A stretch of 64,000 nt of DNA from Bin87 sp965204395 (GCA_965204395.1 OZ241987.1:1736001-1800000); one strand, 5' to 3'; positions 24,184 through 36,007 are shown, counted from the stretch's first letter. A program made the numbers and translations. The notes: generated from the letters alone by a model not told the origin.

Positions 24184-25629
24184 ATGGTTTCATCAACCGA
24201 GAATAGCGACACTCGCCCCGCGTGGTTCGTATTCGCGCAAACTACAGGTGTGCCCGATCAAACGCCTCGATTCGTGCGAGAAGGCACTTGGGAGAACGTT
24301 GCGTCGGATGCCGAAAAATATTCGGACGATGTCAAGTCCATCCTTCCTGGTGACCGAATCGCGATCAGATCACTACAGAGTCGTAATCCCACTAGCCGAC
24401 CTTTCCACAGTCGCCGAAAACAAATCCTTTCCTTAACAATCAGAGCCACTGGTATCGTCACCGAAAACCCTGATGATGGCCGAAGATTGATGGTTGATTG
24501 GACGCTTCTTGACAGCCCACGAGAGTGGTATTTCTACGCTGGCCGAAAGCCTGTTTGGCGCGTCCCTCCGATACAGCCAATATCAGAAAACTCATGGAAA
24601 TATGAAGCCCTCCTCCATTTCACTTTTGAAAACGGAGAGCAGGATATTGGTAGGTTTTTGGAAGAGATCTACGAGGATGATGGGCCAGATGACGAGACTG
24701 AATCTGAAATAGACCTCGTCGCCGTAGCCGACGATCTTTATCTACCTTCGGGCTTCCTCGAAGAGATTCACACGCTGCTGGAGGAGAAGAAGCAGGTTAT
24801 TTTCCAGGGGCCGCCGGGGACAGGGAAGACTTACGTGGCTCAGAGGCTGGCTGAGCATCTCGCAGGGTCGAAGGAGCGGGTCACGCTGGTGCAGTTTCAC
24901 CCTTCCTACGATTACGTGGACTTTGTGCAGGGGTACCGTCCGGATTCAAATGACGATGGGCAACTCACATACGAACTGAAGGATGGGCCGCTGCTGCGGA
25001 TGGCGCAGCGGGCGCGGGATAACCCGGGCGTTCCTCACTACCTCATTATCGATGAGATCAACCGGGCCAACCTGGGCAAGGTATTCGGCGAGCTTTACTA
25101 CTTGCTGGAGTATCGAGACGATGAAGTGATGCTCCAATACTCGGATAAGGCGTGGAGCCTCCCCGAGAATCTGTACATCATCGGGACCATGAACACGGCG
25201 GACCGGTCCATCGCCCTGGTTGACCTGGCGTTGCGCCGGCGGTTCTACTTTGTCGAATTCCATCCCGATAAAGACCCTATAAAGGGTTTGCTCCACAGGT
25301 ACCTTGAAAAGAATCCCCCTGCTGTGGATTGGGTTGCACCGGTGGTTGACGAGGCAAACCGACGGCTGAGCGACGAACCGCACGCAGCCATCGGCCCCAG
25401 CCACTTCATGAAAGAGAATCTCAACGAGGATAGAGTCAGGCGCATCTGGAAGTACGGTGTCCTGCCCTACATCGAAGAGCGGCTATTCGGGCAGGACGAG
25501 CAACGGTTGGCCGAATTCGACTTGGATACGCTGCGAAGAGCCGTTGCTTCAAGCGGCGCGAGCGGCGAACAGGAAGAGGCTTCCCTAACAGAGGTTGTTG
25601 GCACTGGCGGCAATAATGCGCCAGATTAA
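24184..25629 (+). CDS. mcrB: McrB-like GTPase subunit of restriction system
   Basis: This 481-residue protein is the motor subunit of an McrBC modified-cytosine restriction system. The C-terminal AAA+ GTPase (about 190-440) has Walker A IFQGPPGTGKTYVAQRLAEH, Walker B HYLIIDEINRANLGKVFGEL, the McrB-specific GTP motif GTMNTADRSIALVDLALRRR and an arginine-finger region. The N-terminal 170 residues carry a probable base-recognition domain that I do not recognise (AWFVFAQTTGVPDQ, SILPGDRIAIRS, WTLLDSPREWYFY). Base composition in the first 500 bp looks more AT-rich than its neighbours. It overlaps mcrC by about 14 nt. Confidence 0.9.
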   Translation: MVSSTENSDTRPAWFVFAQTTGVPDQTPRFVREGTWENVASDAEKYSDDVKSILPGDRIAIRSLQSRNPTSRPFHSRRKQILSLTIRATGIVTENPDDGRRLMVDWTLLDSPREWYFYAGRKPVWRVPPIQPISENSWKYEALLHFTFENGEQDIGRFLEEIYEDDGPDDETESEIDLVAVADDLYLPSGFLEEIHTLLEEKKQVIFQGPPGTGKTYVAQRLAEHLAGSKERVTLVQFHPSYDYVDFVQGYRPDSNDDGQLTYELKDGPLLRMAQRARDNPGVPHYLIIDEINRANLGKVFGELYYLLEYRDDEVMLQYSDKAWSLPENLYIIGTMNTADRSIALVDLALRRRFYFVEFHPDKDPIKGLLHRYLEKNPPAVDWVAPVVDEANRRLSDEPHAAIGPSHFMKENLNEDRVRRIWKYGVLPYIEERLFGQDEQRLAEFDLDTLRRAVASSGASGEQEEASLTEVVGTGGNNAPD

Positions 25630-26821
25630 CCTGCAGGAATATCAGCGCAGCGGACCGCATAAGCTTGTAGCGGAAGAACGCGACGCACTGCGTCGGATAG
25701 CGTTGGTCGCCGTGGAACCCGCCGAAGGATTGGAGGGCGAATACACACTGACGCCCCAGTCTGTCATAGGCGCCGTCGAGGTCGGCAAATTATCGGTCCT
25801 CATTGAGCCCAAAATCGAAATCCGTCAGGTTCTGGCTCTGGCTTGCTACGCCATAGGGAACGGCGCCGTCAAGTTTCAGGTGGACGATTTCGGGTTCGAC
25901 CAGGAAGACGCGCTGCACGACTTTCTGGCGATTGCCCTGGCGTTTCAGGCGCGCAAGGCCTTCGCGCGCGGCCTGTTGCACGGTTATCGCACCGAGGAGG
26001 AGGCTTTGCACACCGTGCGGGGGCGCATACGGTTTGATGACCAGTTGCGGCGCAGGTTCGGTGTGCCTCTGCCGGTTGAAGTGCGGTACGACGAATTCAC
26101 CGCCGATGTGCTTGCCAATCAACTGGTCAAGGCGGCGGTGTACCGACTGGTCCGTGCGCGTCTGCGCTCACCCAAAGCCCGACGCGATCTGGGCTGGCTG
26201 GCGTCGATGCTGGATGATGTGTCGCTGTGTGAATTCTCGCCGAAGGATGTTCCCTCGGTTCGGTATGACCGTCTGAACGAGCACTACCGGGGCGTCGTGG
26301 AGTTGTCCCGGCTGATTCTGAGGCACGGGGCGTTTGAGTCGGGGAGGGGAGAGATTCGGGCCAGCGGGTTCCTGATGGATATGAACGTGGTGTTCCAGGA
26401 ATTTGTGGCCGTGGCGCTACGGGAAGCGTTGGGAGTCTCGGCAACCGCGTTCCGAGAAAAGTACATCCACACTCTGGCCTACGGGCAGCACGTCCGGTTG
26501 CGGCCTGATCTGACGTGGTTTGAGGGCAACCGCTGTGTGTTCGTTGGAGACGCCAAGTACAAGAGGATCGCATACGACCGCATCCCCAACGCCGACCTAT
26601 ACCAACTGCTGGCCTACACCATCGCGGAAGACTTGCCCGGCGGCCTGTTGATTTACGCGAAGGATGACACTGAGCCCGGAGCCCGCGAATATTTGGTTCG
26701 ACACGCGGAGAAACGGCTGGAAGTGGCTCATCTGGACCTCTCCGGCACGTTGGACGAAACCCTTGAGCGGGTAAAGGGTTTGTCTCGGAAAGTCATTGCC
26801 TTGCGGGTTGGTCAGCGCTGA
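25616..26821 (+). CDS. mcrC: McrC nuclease subunit of restriction system
   Basis: The 401-residue partner of McrB begins at ATG 25616 (MRQINLQEY). It has the McrC N-terminal beta region (EYTLTPQSVIGAVEVG, LSVLIEPKIE), a long helical middle, and the PD-(D/E)XK nuclease motif in HVRLRPDLTWFEG followed by CVFVGDAKYKR, giving the Asp...Asp-x-Lys triad. Together McrB and McrC should translocate and cut DNA carrying particular modifications. The start overlaps the end of mcrB. Confidence 0.9.
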   Translation: MRQINLQEYQRSGPHKLVAEERDALRRIALVAVEPAEGLEGEYTLTPQSVIGAVEVGKLSVLIEPKIEIRQVLALACYAIGNGAVKFQVDDFGFDQEDALHDFLAIALAFQARKAFARGLLHGYRTEEEALHTVRGRIRFDDQLRRRFGVPLPVEVRYDEFTADVLANQLVKAAVYRLVRARLRSPKARRDLGWLASMLDDVSLCEFSPKDVPSVRYDRLNEHYRGVVELSRLILRHGAFESGRGEIRASGFLMDMNVVFQEFVAVALREALGVSATAFREKYIHTLAYGQHVRLRPDLTWFEGNRCVFVGDAKYKRIAYDRIPNADLYQLLAYTIAEDLPGGLLIYAKDDTEPGAREYLVRHAEKRLEVAHLDLSGTLDETLERVKGLSRKVIALRVGQR

Positions 26822-26824
26822 GGT

Positions 26825-28018
26825 TCAGGCGGTTACTTCGCTGGTCATGGCGCGGAGGGCCTCGATGGCGTCCGGCCTGAGCAGCGCGATTCCCTCCGGC
26901 GGGATGTTGTTGATGGAGGCTGCGCCGTCGAAACCACGGCGCGCGGTTTCGACGAAGTCCTGGGCGCGACCGGTGTGGGCGCCGGCGAGTTGCCAGAAAT
27001 GCCACGAACCGAACCACAGGAAGCAGGCGTGAACGTACGCCCAAAGCGGGAGGGTGCGACCAGACCACGGGGATGTCACCGATATGCTGCCGGCGTCGAG
27101 ATAGGACGAGAACAGGTTGTCGGAGATCTCCATTTTGGAGATGAGGCAGTGGATGGACTCATGCAGTAGGGCGTCCACCACCTGCCCGGGGGCCCACCGG
27201 AGCGAGTGGAGGTTGGAAAACGCCGCCGAGCCGCGCAGGTGAGGGTGCGAGCCGGACACGGTCATGTTGGGGTCGGCCGGGACGCGGCCCAGCGACACGA
27301 CCCGGAGGCAGGCATCCAGCATTGAACACGCCGGCCCGGACACCGATTCGATGAACTCCATGGCGGCGGCCAGTTTGGCGGTGGCCTGCTCGAACTCCGC
27401 GTCGGGGTGGGGTTCCACCGACCAGGGGGTGTATCCGAAAATCGTCGCGTAGGTGGGGCTGTAGCCGTCGACCACGGTGCCCCGGACGACGGGCGCGAGG
27501 ACCAGGTCGTTGGCCCGGCGATACTGATCGGGCACCGCGGGCCTGACCCGCGCCGAGGCGCGGCTGACGCAAATGTCGCCGAGGGCGCTCCAGCGACCGT
27601 TGGGCAACGGGCCGGCCAGGGGATGTCCCGAGACGTGGAGTTCGACGGCGCAGAAACTCAGGAGTATTTCGGTGACCTCGGTGGCGGGAGTGTTGTGGGG
27701 AGCGGCCAGGAGCCGAAACACCTCGGGGGCAAGCTCAATGCGATGCCACATTTCCACCGGCATACTGGAGAGCATGGCGTTCAGCGGATCGCTGTACTCA
27801 CCGAGGGCGTCGATGCGGGCTCTCACGAAGGCGGAGTGGATGGAATTGATCTGGGCAAAGAGGTCGGTGTGGTCGTCTCTCCACCGGAGGATATCGGGGA
27901 GCGCGGAGACGAAGCTGGAGGCTTGAGCATCCGGGTTAACGGTCTCGAACAGTCTGGGGTCTAACTGGTCGAACGCCAGGTCGGGTCGTTCGATTCGGCC
28001 GCCATTTGATTGTGTCAA
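26825..28018 (-). CDS. HExxH-domain protein, peptide beta-hydroxylase-like
   Basis: This 397-residue protein has DALLHESIHCLISKMEISD near residue 290, followed by TSPWSGRTLPLWAYVHACF and WFGSWHFWQLA. That order matches the mod_HExxH family (TIGR04267), first seen beside RiPP genes and now described as alpha-ketoglutarate-dependent peptide hydroxylases; this is recall, not a search. The N-terminal two thirds (SSFVSALPDILRW) are helical and unrecognised. No precursor peptide, leader protease or radical-SAM gene is nearby, so a RiPP role is unproven. TTG 28018 is the best start found. Its 3' end meets mcrC tail to tail, 3 bp apart. Confidence 0.55.
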   Translation of the reverse strand: MTQSNGGRIERPDLAFDQLDPRLFETVNPDAQASSFVSALPDILRWRDDHTDLFAQINSIHSAFVRARIDALGEYSDPLNAMLSSMPVEMWHRIELAPEVFRLLAAPHNTPATEVTEILLSFCAVELHVSGHPLAGPLPNGRWSALGDICVSRASARVRPAVPDQYRRANDLVLAPVVRGTVVDGYSPTYATIFGYTPWSVEPHPDAEFEQATAKLAAAMEFIESVSGPACSMLDACLRVVSLGRVPADPNMTVSGSHPHLRGSAAFSNLHSLRWAPGQVVDALLHESIHCLISKMEISDNLFSSYLDAGSISVTSPWSGRTLPLWAYVHACFLWFGSWHFWQLAGAHTGRAQDFVETARRGFDGAASINNIPPEGIALLRPDAIEALRAMTSEVTA

Positions 28019-28452
28019 GTGGATGTTTCCTGTCGCTTTGCTGGCGTGGAGCGGGATGGGCGTTTTTGACGGTCAATCGGGGAGCCTTGTACCGTGGCTG
28101 GGCGGTGATTGATGGCGATGAGAATCGACAGGCGGCAGGACGTTATGTTTAGCGATGAGACTCTATCACCAACCGCGCTATCATCCAAGGATTCACCGGC
28201 GATTTCAACAGCCAAGGATTTGTCAGTCGGCGAGTCGCCGGTCAGAGATCGGGGCCGCCGGCCATGCGGCAGACGGCGGGACCCATGAGAAGGGAGCGGG
28301 GGATCGAAGGATGTCGCCTGCTATAATCGGGCGGCGTTTTGCCTCCCCGGTCTGTCCGATTGCATTTGTGAGCCGTTGAATCACCCGATTGCCGCACCAT
28401 TCTGCCGGCCGCGTAGGTCGGCGCATTTTTCTCGTCGGCGCGACGGCGGCTG
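28019..28452. other. 434-bp divergent intergenic region
   Basis: This lies between the leftward HExxH gene and the rightward MFS gene and must hold both promoters. No convincing promoter, hairpin or RNA was recognised. A 66-codon leftward frame (28015-28215) overlaps the HExxH start by 4 nt but has no family features and is not called as a gene. Confidence 0.5.
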
Positions 28453-29763
28453 ATGCGAGGGCTGCAGACCCGGGCGGCCCGGGCGACGCCGTTCTACTAC
28501 GGCTGGATCATACTCGGTCTGTCGGGGATCGTATCGTACTCGGCGCGGCCGTTGATGTCGGTGGCGGTGTTGACGGTGTTCGTGGTGCCGATGTCGGAGC
28601 AATTCGGGTGGACGCGGGCGGAGTTGGCGGGAGCGGTGAGCCTGGGAGGAGTTTTCGCGGCGGTGATTTCGCCGCTGGTGGGGCTGGTGTTGGACCGGTA
28701 CGGGGCCGGAATGGTGGTTGGCATATTTTCCGCCATCGCCGGAGCGTGCGCGGTGGCGCTGGGCGCGGTGAGCCAGATCTGGATGTTCTACGTGGTGTAC
28801 GTGCCGGGGCGCATGGCGTTCTCCGGTCCGCTGGAGCTGGGAACGTCGGTGGCGGTGAGCAACTGGTTCGTGCGGCGGCGGCCGTTTGCGCTGGCGCTGA
28901 ACCACGTGTCGCAGGGTTCAGGCCTGGCGGTGATGCCGTTGGTGGCGCAGGCGATCATTGGTGCCTGGGGCTGGGACGTGGCGTGGTACGCGCTGGGCGC
29001 GTGGACGGTGGCGGTGGGAGTGGTTCCGGCCATGCTGCTGATGGCCCGGCGCCCGGAGGACCTGGGATTGGAAGCGGACGGCGGCGAGGGTACGGCCCGC
29101 CGGGGTTCCGCCTCCGGCGGACCGGGTCGGCGTCCGCAGAGCACGACCGAGGAAATCAACTTCACGCTGCGGCAGGCGATGAGGACGCGGGCGTTCTGGC
29201 TGATGATGGTGTTTGCCTTTGCCGGTTTCATCGTGCAGGCCGGGGTGTCGCTGCACCAGGTTCCGCACTTCGTGGACCAGGGGGTGCCGCCGTCGGTGGC
29301 GGTGTGGACGGCCAGCACGTTCGCGATATCGCAGGTGCCGGCGAGCGTGTTCTTTTCGGCGATGGCGCAGAAGACGCAGGCGCGGTTCGTGATGACGACG
29401 TCGGGTCTGGTGGTTGCCACAGGCGCCATCACCACGGCCTTTGCCAGCGAGATCGCGGTAGGTGTCCTGGGAGCGTTCTTCCTGGGGTTTGGCGTCGGCG
29501 GCCTGCACATCATGGCGCGGCTGGCCGGAGCCGACTACTTCGGGCGGCTGCACCTGGGGTCGATACGGGCGTGGGGACTGGCGGCGCAGGTGGGCGGGCA
29601 GGCGCTGGGTCCGACGGCGGCCGGCCTGGCGGTGGACCGATTCGGCACGTACCAGTGGGCGTTCCTGGTGTTTGGGCTCAACCTGGCGGTGGTGTCGCTG
29701 TTGATGGTGACGGCTACGCGGCCGGGGCGGGAGGTGGCTGAGGCTTCGACGGGCTCAGGATGA
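28453..29763 (+). CDS. MFS transporter
   Basis: This 436-residue major-facilitator permease has about 12 predicted membrane segments split by a polar loop near residues 205-235 (GGEGTARRGSASGGPGRR). The MFS motif A-like loop VGLVLDRYGAGMVVGI follows TM2, and the RPLMSVAVLTVFVVPMSEQF region resembles OxlT/monocarboxylate-type carriers. An organic anion is a reasonable guess for substrate. The last codons, EASTGSG, are made by a copy of the CTTCGACnGGCTCAGGA repeat, so its C-terminus was altered by repeat insertion. Confidence 0.85.
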   Translation: MRGLQTRAARATPFYYGWIILGLSGIVSYSARPLMSVAVLTVFVVPMSEQFGWTRAELAGAVSLGGVFAAVISPLVGLVLDRYGAGMVVGIFSAIAGACAVALGAVSQIWMFYVVYVPGRMAFSGPLELGTSVAVSNWFVRRRPFALALNHVSQGSGLAVMPLVAQAIIGAWGWDVAWYALGAWTVAVGVVPAMLLMARRPEDLGLEADGGEGTARRGSASGGPGRRPQSTTEEINFTLRQAMRTRAFWLMMVFAFAGFIVQAGVSLHQVPHFVDQGVPPSVAVWTASTFAISQVPASVFFSAMAQKTQARFVMTTSGLVVATGAITTAFASEIAVGVLGAFFLGFGVGGLHIMARLAGADYFGRLHLGSIRAWGLAAQVGGQALGPTAAGLAVDRFGTYQWAFLVFGLNLAVVSLLMVTATRPGREVAEASTGSG

Positions 29764-29793
29764 TCCTTCGACAGGCTCAGGATGAGCGGGTTG
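29742..29793. repeat. CTTCGACAGGCTCAGGA repeats, left of ATPase/TOPRIM pair
   Basis: There are two adjacent units: GCTTCGACGGGCTCAGGATG, overlapping the MFS stop, and CCTTCGACAGGCTCAGGATG followed by AGCGGGTTGG (29764-29793). The second matches 31537-31565 on the other side of the ATPase/TOPRIM operon. Confidence 0.85.
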
Positions 29794-29801
29794 GAAGGAT
29801 G

Positions 29802-30389
29802 TTAGGCGAAGAGGCGAGAGAGCCAGCGGAGGAAGGATTGGGAGAGTGGGTTGTTGACGGTAAGATCTCGGGCACCGATTGCCTGTCCCATTAATCTCGG
29901 GTCCGATAGGGTGGCGAGCCAAGCGTGGACTTGAGCGCGGAGGGTTTTGCCGGATGCGAATTTCCGCTGCTCCGGTGGAATTTCATTGATGTACTGTTGA
30001 GACATCGGCCATACGGGGTCATCGTCCGGAATCATGTCGGCGACAAAGTTTTCAAGTTCGCCGTCCATTGAGTTGTCGGGCATCAACCAGATACCCACTC
30101 GTGGTTTTTCCTCGGTGTCTATGATTACACCATCAGCGTCCGGACGGTTCGGTATGCGGATACCCTCTTCGGCCAGGCGGTTGACTATTGAAGCCCAGCG
30201 TCCGTTCAGGTTGTCGTCCGCATCCGCGAGAATGCCGAGAACCCGCCGGCCCGGCGCATTGAGTTCTGCACCTATGGCGTCTAGCAAGGGCTCAACGCCT
30301 CCCCGGTCCTGGATGAAGAAATCGGGAGTGTCGGGACTGCGGTTGCAGATCTGCCAGACTACATTCTTATCGTCCGGACCCTCCACCAA
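29802..30389 (-). CDS. DUF3226-type TOPRIM protein, ATPase partner
   Basis: This protein of about 195 residues begins with a TOPRIM strand, (LL)VEGPDDKNVVWQI, and has the paired acids in RVLGILADADDNLNGRW. VGIWLMPDNSMDGELENFV is typical of DUF3226. TOPRIM plus ABC-type ATPase pairs are known nuclease effectors of defence systems. The start is uncertain: TTG 30389 is used, but the conserved strand extends three or more residues upstream and no ATG fits. The ATPase stop lies 47 bp away, so the two genes form an operon. Confidence 0.75.
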   Translation of the reverse strand: MVEGPDDKNVVWQICNRSPDTPDFFIQDRGGVEPLLDAIGAELNAPGRRVLGILADADDNLNGRWASIVNRLAEEGIRIPNRPDADGVIIDTEEKPRVGIWLMPDNSMDGELENFVADMIPDDDPVWPMSQQYINEIPPEQRKFASGKTLRAQVHAWLATLSDPRLMGQAIGARDLTVNNPLSQSFLRWLSRLFA

Positions 30390-30436
30390 CAGGACGTGGA
30401 GTTCCGGTTGAGACGATTCGGTACGAGCCGTTGGGG

Positions 30437-31525
30437 CTATCTGACCTCAATGCCGTACTTGGCGGCGGCTTTGAGGTTGCGCTCCGTATATTCCACTGCG
30501 CGCAGCCGGTCTTCGTGTCTTTCCAGACGGACGAGTGCGCCTTCCACATCCTCCAGTTCCGACGAAGCTTCGGCAAACCCCTTGACGCAATCCCAGCTGT
30601 GGGTGGTGGCGATGACCTGGACGTTGTTGCGCTGCGCCGTCTGCAATACCATTTTCCAGAACTTGGGCTGGATGGAGTGGTGGATGCCGTTCTCGGCCTC
30701 GTCGATGAGGAGGAAGCCGCCAGTGCTTTTGGCGAGGGCCAAGGCTACCGCGTAGGTGCGCATTGCTCCGTCGCCGAGGGTGCGCAAGGGGACTTGGTAG
30801 TCTACGCTCTTGACCTTTGCCATCACCCTGCGCGGCTGGATTGGCCCGCCACCGACGAGTGGGCCCAACGCCGCGACGCGCTCGACTACTGCATCGGTGA
30901 TTAGGTTTAGTGCATCCAGGGCCTTATCTTCGTCGGGCGTTAGAGCCAACTCGCTCCAATATCGTTCGACTGTTTCATCGGTGGGACTATTGGGGCCCAA
31001 TGTGTCGCAAATGATCGCATCCGGTGGGGAATTACCGTGATACAATCCGCTCTTTTTGGTGTCCCAACGTGAATCTTTGCCGAATCTCATCTCAAGATGA
31101 AGATTTTCAAGCATGTCCGCACGGGAAGAATAAGCACCCGCTAACTGTACCGTGGAAGCGATTTGTCGGATTTGGAACGCATTATCACCTTCGGCTGTCG
31201 CCAGTGAAAGACTTGCCTCAGGCGAATCGGGTCGATTTGTAAATAGCGCCGTACGGTCAACGACGGTTCTTTTTTGGGTATCTTGGATCGAAACGAACGA
31301 GTCTCCGCGTTGTTCCAATACCGCGTCGAAAACGCACGTCCAACCGCGATCGGCCCACACCCGCACCGCGTCCAGCACCGTGGTTTTGCCGACACCGTTT
31401 TTGCCAGCCAGTAGGGTTACGCGGCCGAGGCGGGGGATGGTCAGCTCGTCGATGCCGCGGAAGTTCTTGATTACCAGGCTGGGGAGGTGCAGGGACTGGT
31501 CGGGCTGTGGAGTCGCGTCGGGCAT
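30437..31525 (-). CDS. AAA_15/AAA_21 ABC-type ATPase, TOPRIM partner
   Basis: This 362-residue ATPase has SLVIKNFRGIDELTIPRLGR, Walker A LLAGKNGVGKTTVLDAVRVW, a signature-like TLGDGAMRTYAVALALAKS, Walker B GFLLIDEAENGIHHSIQ and VQVIATTHSWDCVKGF. It is an OLD/RecF-type head without a fused nuclease; the TOPRIM protein encoded next supplies one. It differs from the ATPase at 9909-11129 in sequence and partner family, so the window holds two independent ATPase/TOPRIM pairs. The operon is bracketed by 29-bp direct repeats. Confidence 0.85.
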   Translation of the reverse strand: MPDATPQPDQSLHLPSLVIKNFRGIDELTIPRLGRVTLLAGKNGVGKTTVLDAVRVWADRGWTCVFDAVLEQRGDSFVSIQDTQKRTVVDRTALFTNRPDSPEASLSLATAEGDNAFQIRQIASTVQLAGAYSSRADMLENLHLEMRFGKDSRWDTKKSGLYHGNSPPDAIICDTLGPNSPTDETVERYWSELALTPDEDKALDALNLITDAVVERVAALGPLVGGGPIQPRRVMAKVKSVDYQVPLRTLGDGAMRTYAVALALAKSTGGFLLIDEAENGIHHSIQPKFWKMVLQTAQRNNVQVIATTHSWDCVKGFAEASSELEDVEGALVRLERHEDRLRAVEYTERNLKAAAKYGIEVR

Positions 31526-31536
31526 GGGGTTACCGT

Positions 31537-31565
31537 CCTTCGACAGGCTCAGGACGAGCGGTTGG
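31537..31565. repeat. CTTCGACAGGCTCAGGA repeat, right of ATPase/TOPRIM pair
   Basis: CCTTCGACAGGCTCAGGACG followed by AGCGGTTGG lies directly upstream of the ATPase start and matches 29764-29793 in the same orientation. Confidence 0.85.
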
Positions 31566-31615
31566 TTGACGGTTGTGGTCGGAGGTTGGGTGCGGCGAGA
31601 ATAGATAGGTTCGGG

Positions 31616-34654
<3,039 letters not shown>

Positions 34655-34665
34655 GGAGTGCCTTC

Positions 34666-35058
34666 TTACATTAGGTGGGTGAAATCACGGTCTGCGGTAA
34701 GCGCGTGGGTGATGCCCCTCTCTCGCATTGCGATAAAGCTGGCGCAGTCGGTCAAGCCCCAACGCTGATCGGGGCGAGATTGATAGAGGGTGAAAGCATT
34801 ACGGAATTGGAGCTCAGTTTGGGCGATTATTTCCACATTTGCATTGGACCGCATTCGCATTATTTCTGCAGTAGCCAGATTGCGGTGGTATTCGCCGAGA
34901 CGGCTGACTCCGTTCAGAAGCTCGGCCAAGACCATTTCGGTGGTGAAAATGCGCGCGCCTGAGATTTCAAGGGAGAGGAGCATTGCAATATCGTGCCAAG
35001 GGTCAGAGCGAACCAGCAGCGCAAACCAGTAAGAAGTATCAGCAAAGAGGCGCCTCAT
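34666..35058 (-). CDS. PIN-domain toxin, array copy 1
   Basis: This 130-residue PIN RNase has all four acids intact: Asp7 (FADTSYW), Glu46 (LAELLNG), Asp104 (GLTDCASF) and Asp123 (TADRDF). It is colinear with copies 2 and 3, which carry the same acids at matching positions (one residue later in copy 3), but is the most diverged of the three. It overlaps the unknown-family antitoxin gene upstream by 4 nt (ATGA). uvrA begins 11 bp downstream on the same strand. The target RNA is unknown. Confidence 0.9.
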   Translation of the reverse strand: MRRLFADTSYWFALLVRSDPWHDIAMLLSLEISGARIFTTEMVLAELLNGVSRLGEYHRNLATAEIMRMRSNANVEIIAQTELQFRNAFTLYQSRPDQRWGLTDCASFIAMRERGITHALTADRDFTHLM

Positions 35059-35477
35059 TCTTCGTCGCGTTTGGGGGCACCGTAAAGGTAGTGATCCAGA
35101 TTATAGGAGAAATCCGGGGGTATTTTCGCCAGCTCCTCGTCCGGGATTCGTTTGCCGGCCTCAACCCAGTATTCCCAAAACGGGCGCTGGTTGGAATCCT
35201 GGGGCGGTATGACACGTTCGGTTGCCAGCAGGTTGATGCCGGTGATCCTTTGGAGGACACCATCGGCGTAGTCGCCCATGCCGACGAATTTGATGGAGTA
35301 CCGACCGCGGTTGTGCATGCTCTGCAGATGACCCCACTCCGTCGGCGTGAAATCGGCATGGATTATTGAGCCGTCTTCAAGGAGCAGCTTGTACGTGCCG
35401 CTGTAATCCAGGTTCAGATCCATGGATTGGACCTCGGCGACTACTTCAACGGGGTGATGTCCGGATTTGCCGGGCAT
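35055..35477 (-). CDS. Putative antitoxin of unrecognised family, array copy 1
   Basis: This 140-residue protein begins at ATG 35477 (MPGKSGHHPVEVVAEVQSMD). Common core segments are GTYKLLLEDGSIIHADFT, LQSMHNRGRYSIKFVGMGDY and RVIPPQD, and the tail is NLDHYLYGAPKRDEE. I see no AbrB, RHH, PHD or HTH fold; a small beta-rich domain plus helical tail is likely. Position (upstream of, and overlapping, a PIN toxin) and three-fold co-duplication with PIN genes are the evidence for an antitoxin role. Slight resemblance to DUF2442 was not enough to assign. Confidence 0.6.
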   Translation of the reverse strand: MPGKSGHHPVEVVAEVQSMDLNLDYSGTYKLLLEDGSIIHADFTPTEWGHLQSMHNRGRYSIKFVGMGDYADGVLQRITGINLLATERVIPPQDSNQRPFWEYWVEAGKRIPDEELAKIPPDFSYNLDHYLYGAPKRDEE

Positions 35478-35507
35478 GGCGGGCCTTCCCTGGGGTCGGA
35501 TTGCTAG

Positions 35508-35537
35508 TCCAATTCTACCAGCGGGTCGTTGGCGTTG
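35508..35537 (-). repeat. Biotin-carrier gene tail fossil, copy A
   Basis: On the minus strand this encodes NANDPLVELD and is followed by TAG, matching the C-terminus of the biotin carrier gene (37405-37434). It lies between PIN copy 2 and antitoxin copy 1. About 60 bp beyond it is shared only with copy B. Confidence 0.85.
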
Positions 35538-35599
35538 TTGTGAGATGACATGCACGTTGGCCCAAGATAGTGGCGGTTGCTCCATGCAGAAGGGGCTTC

Positions 35600-36007
35600 T
35601 TACATCAGGATGGTGAAACCGGCCTGGGTGAAGTGGTGGTCGTTGGTTAGAGCCTCGTGGATGCCACGGGTCTGCATGATCTGGAAGCTGGCGCAATCGA
35701 CGAGGCCCCATTCCTGATCGGGGCGGGCGTTGTAGAAGTCAACGGCGTTCCAGAATTGTTCAGTGCGTACTGGTTCCACCTTTACCTTGGAACTGTTCTG
35801 GAACCCTCTCACCAGTGCAACAGCAGCTCTTCGTTTCTGTTCTCCATATTTCCCCATGAAATTCAGTACTTCGACAAGAACCAGTTCACTGGTGATTAAC
35901 GGACGGTGCGCCATTTCATTGGATAGCCTGAGGGCCACTTCGTGCCACTCGTCTCGTTCCAGCAACAGTGCGATCCAGTAACATGCGTCTGCGAAGATAG
36001 GGCTCAT
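35600..36007 (-). CDS. PIN-domain toxin, array copy 2
   Basis: This 135-residue PIN RNase has Asp7, Glu46, Asp104 and Asp123 intact. Its C-terminal 50 residues (from FWNAVDFYNARPDQEWGLVD to FTILM) are identical to copy 3 and nearly so in DNA (35600-35758 versus 36549-36707), while the N-terminal halves differ widely. That mosaic pattern suggests gene conversion or unequal recombination. The start codon overlaps the antitoxin stop by one base. Confidence 0.9.
   Translation of the reverse strand: MSPIFADACYWIALLLERDEWHEVALRLSNEMAHRPLITSELVLVEVLNFMGKYGEQKRRAAVALVRGFQNSSKVKVEPVRTEQFWNAVDFYNARPDQEWGLVDCASFQIMQTRGIHEALTNDHHFTQAGFTILM

Noticed and set aside
28015..28215. 66-codon frame overlapping the HExxH start, considered as a RiPP precursor
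   Set aside because: No leader/core pattern, no Gly-Gly or similar cleavage site, and no companion RiPP genes.
28389..29741. Rightward open frame of 450 codons overlapping the MFS gene
   Set aside because: Gly/Arg-rich translation in another frame; the MFS frame has membrane segments and family motifs.
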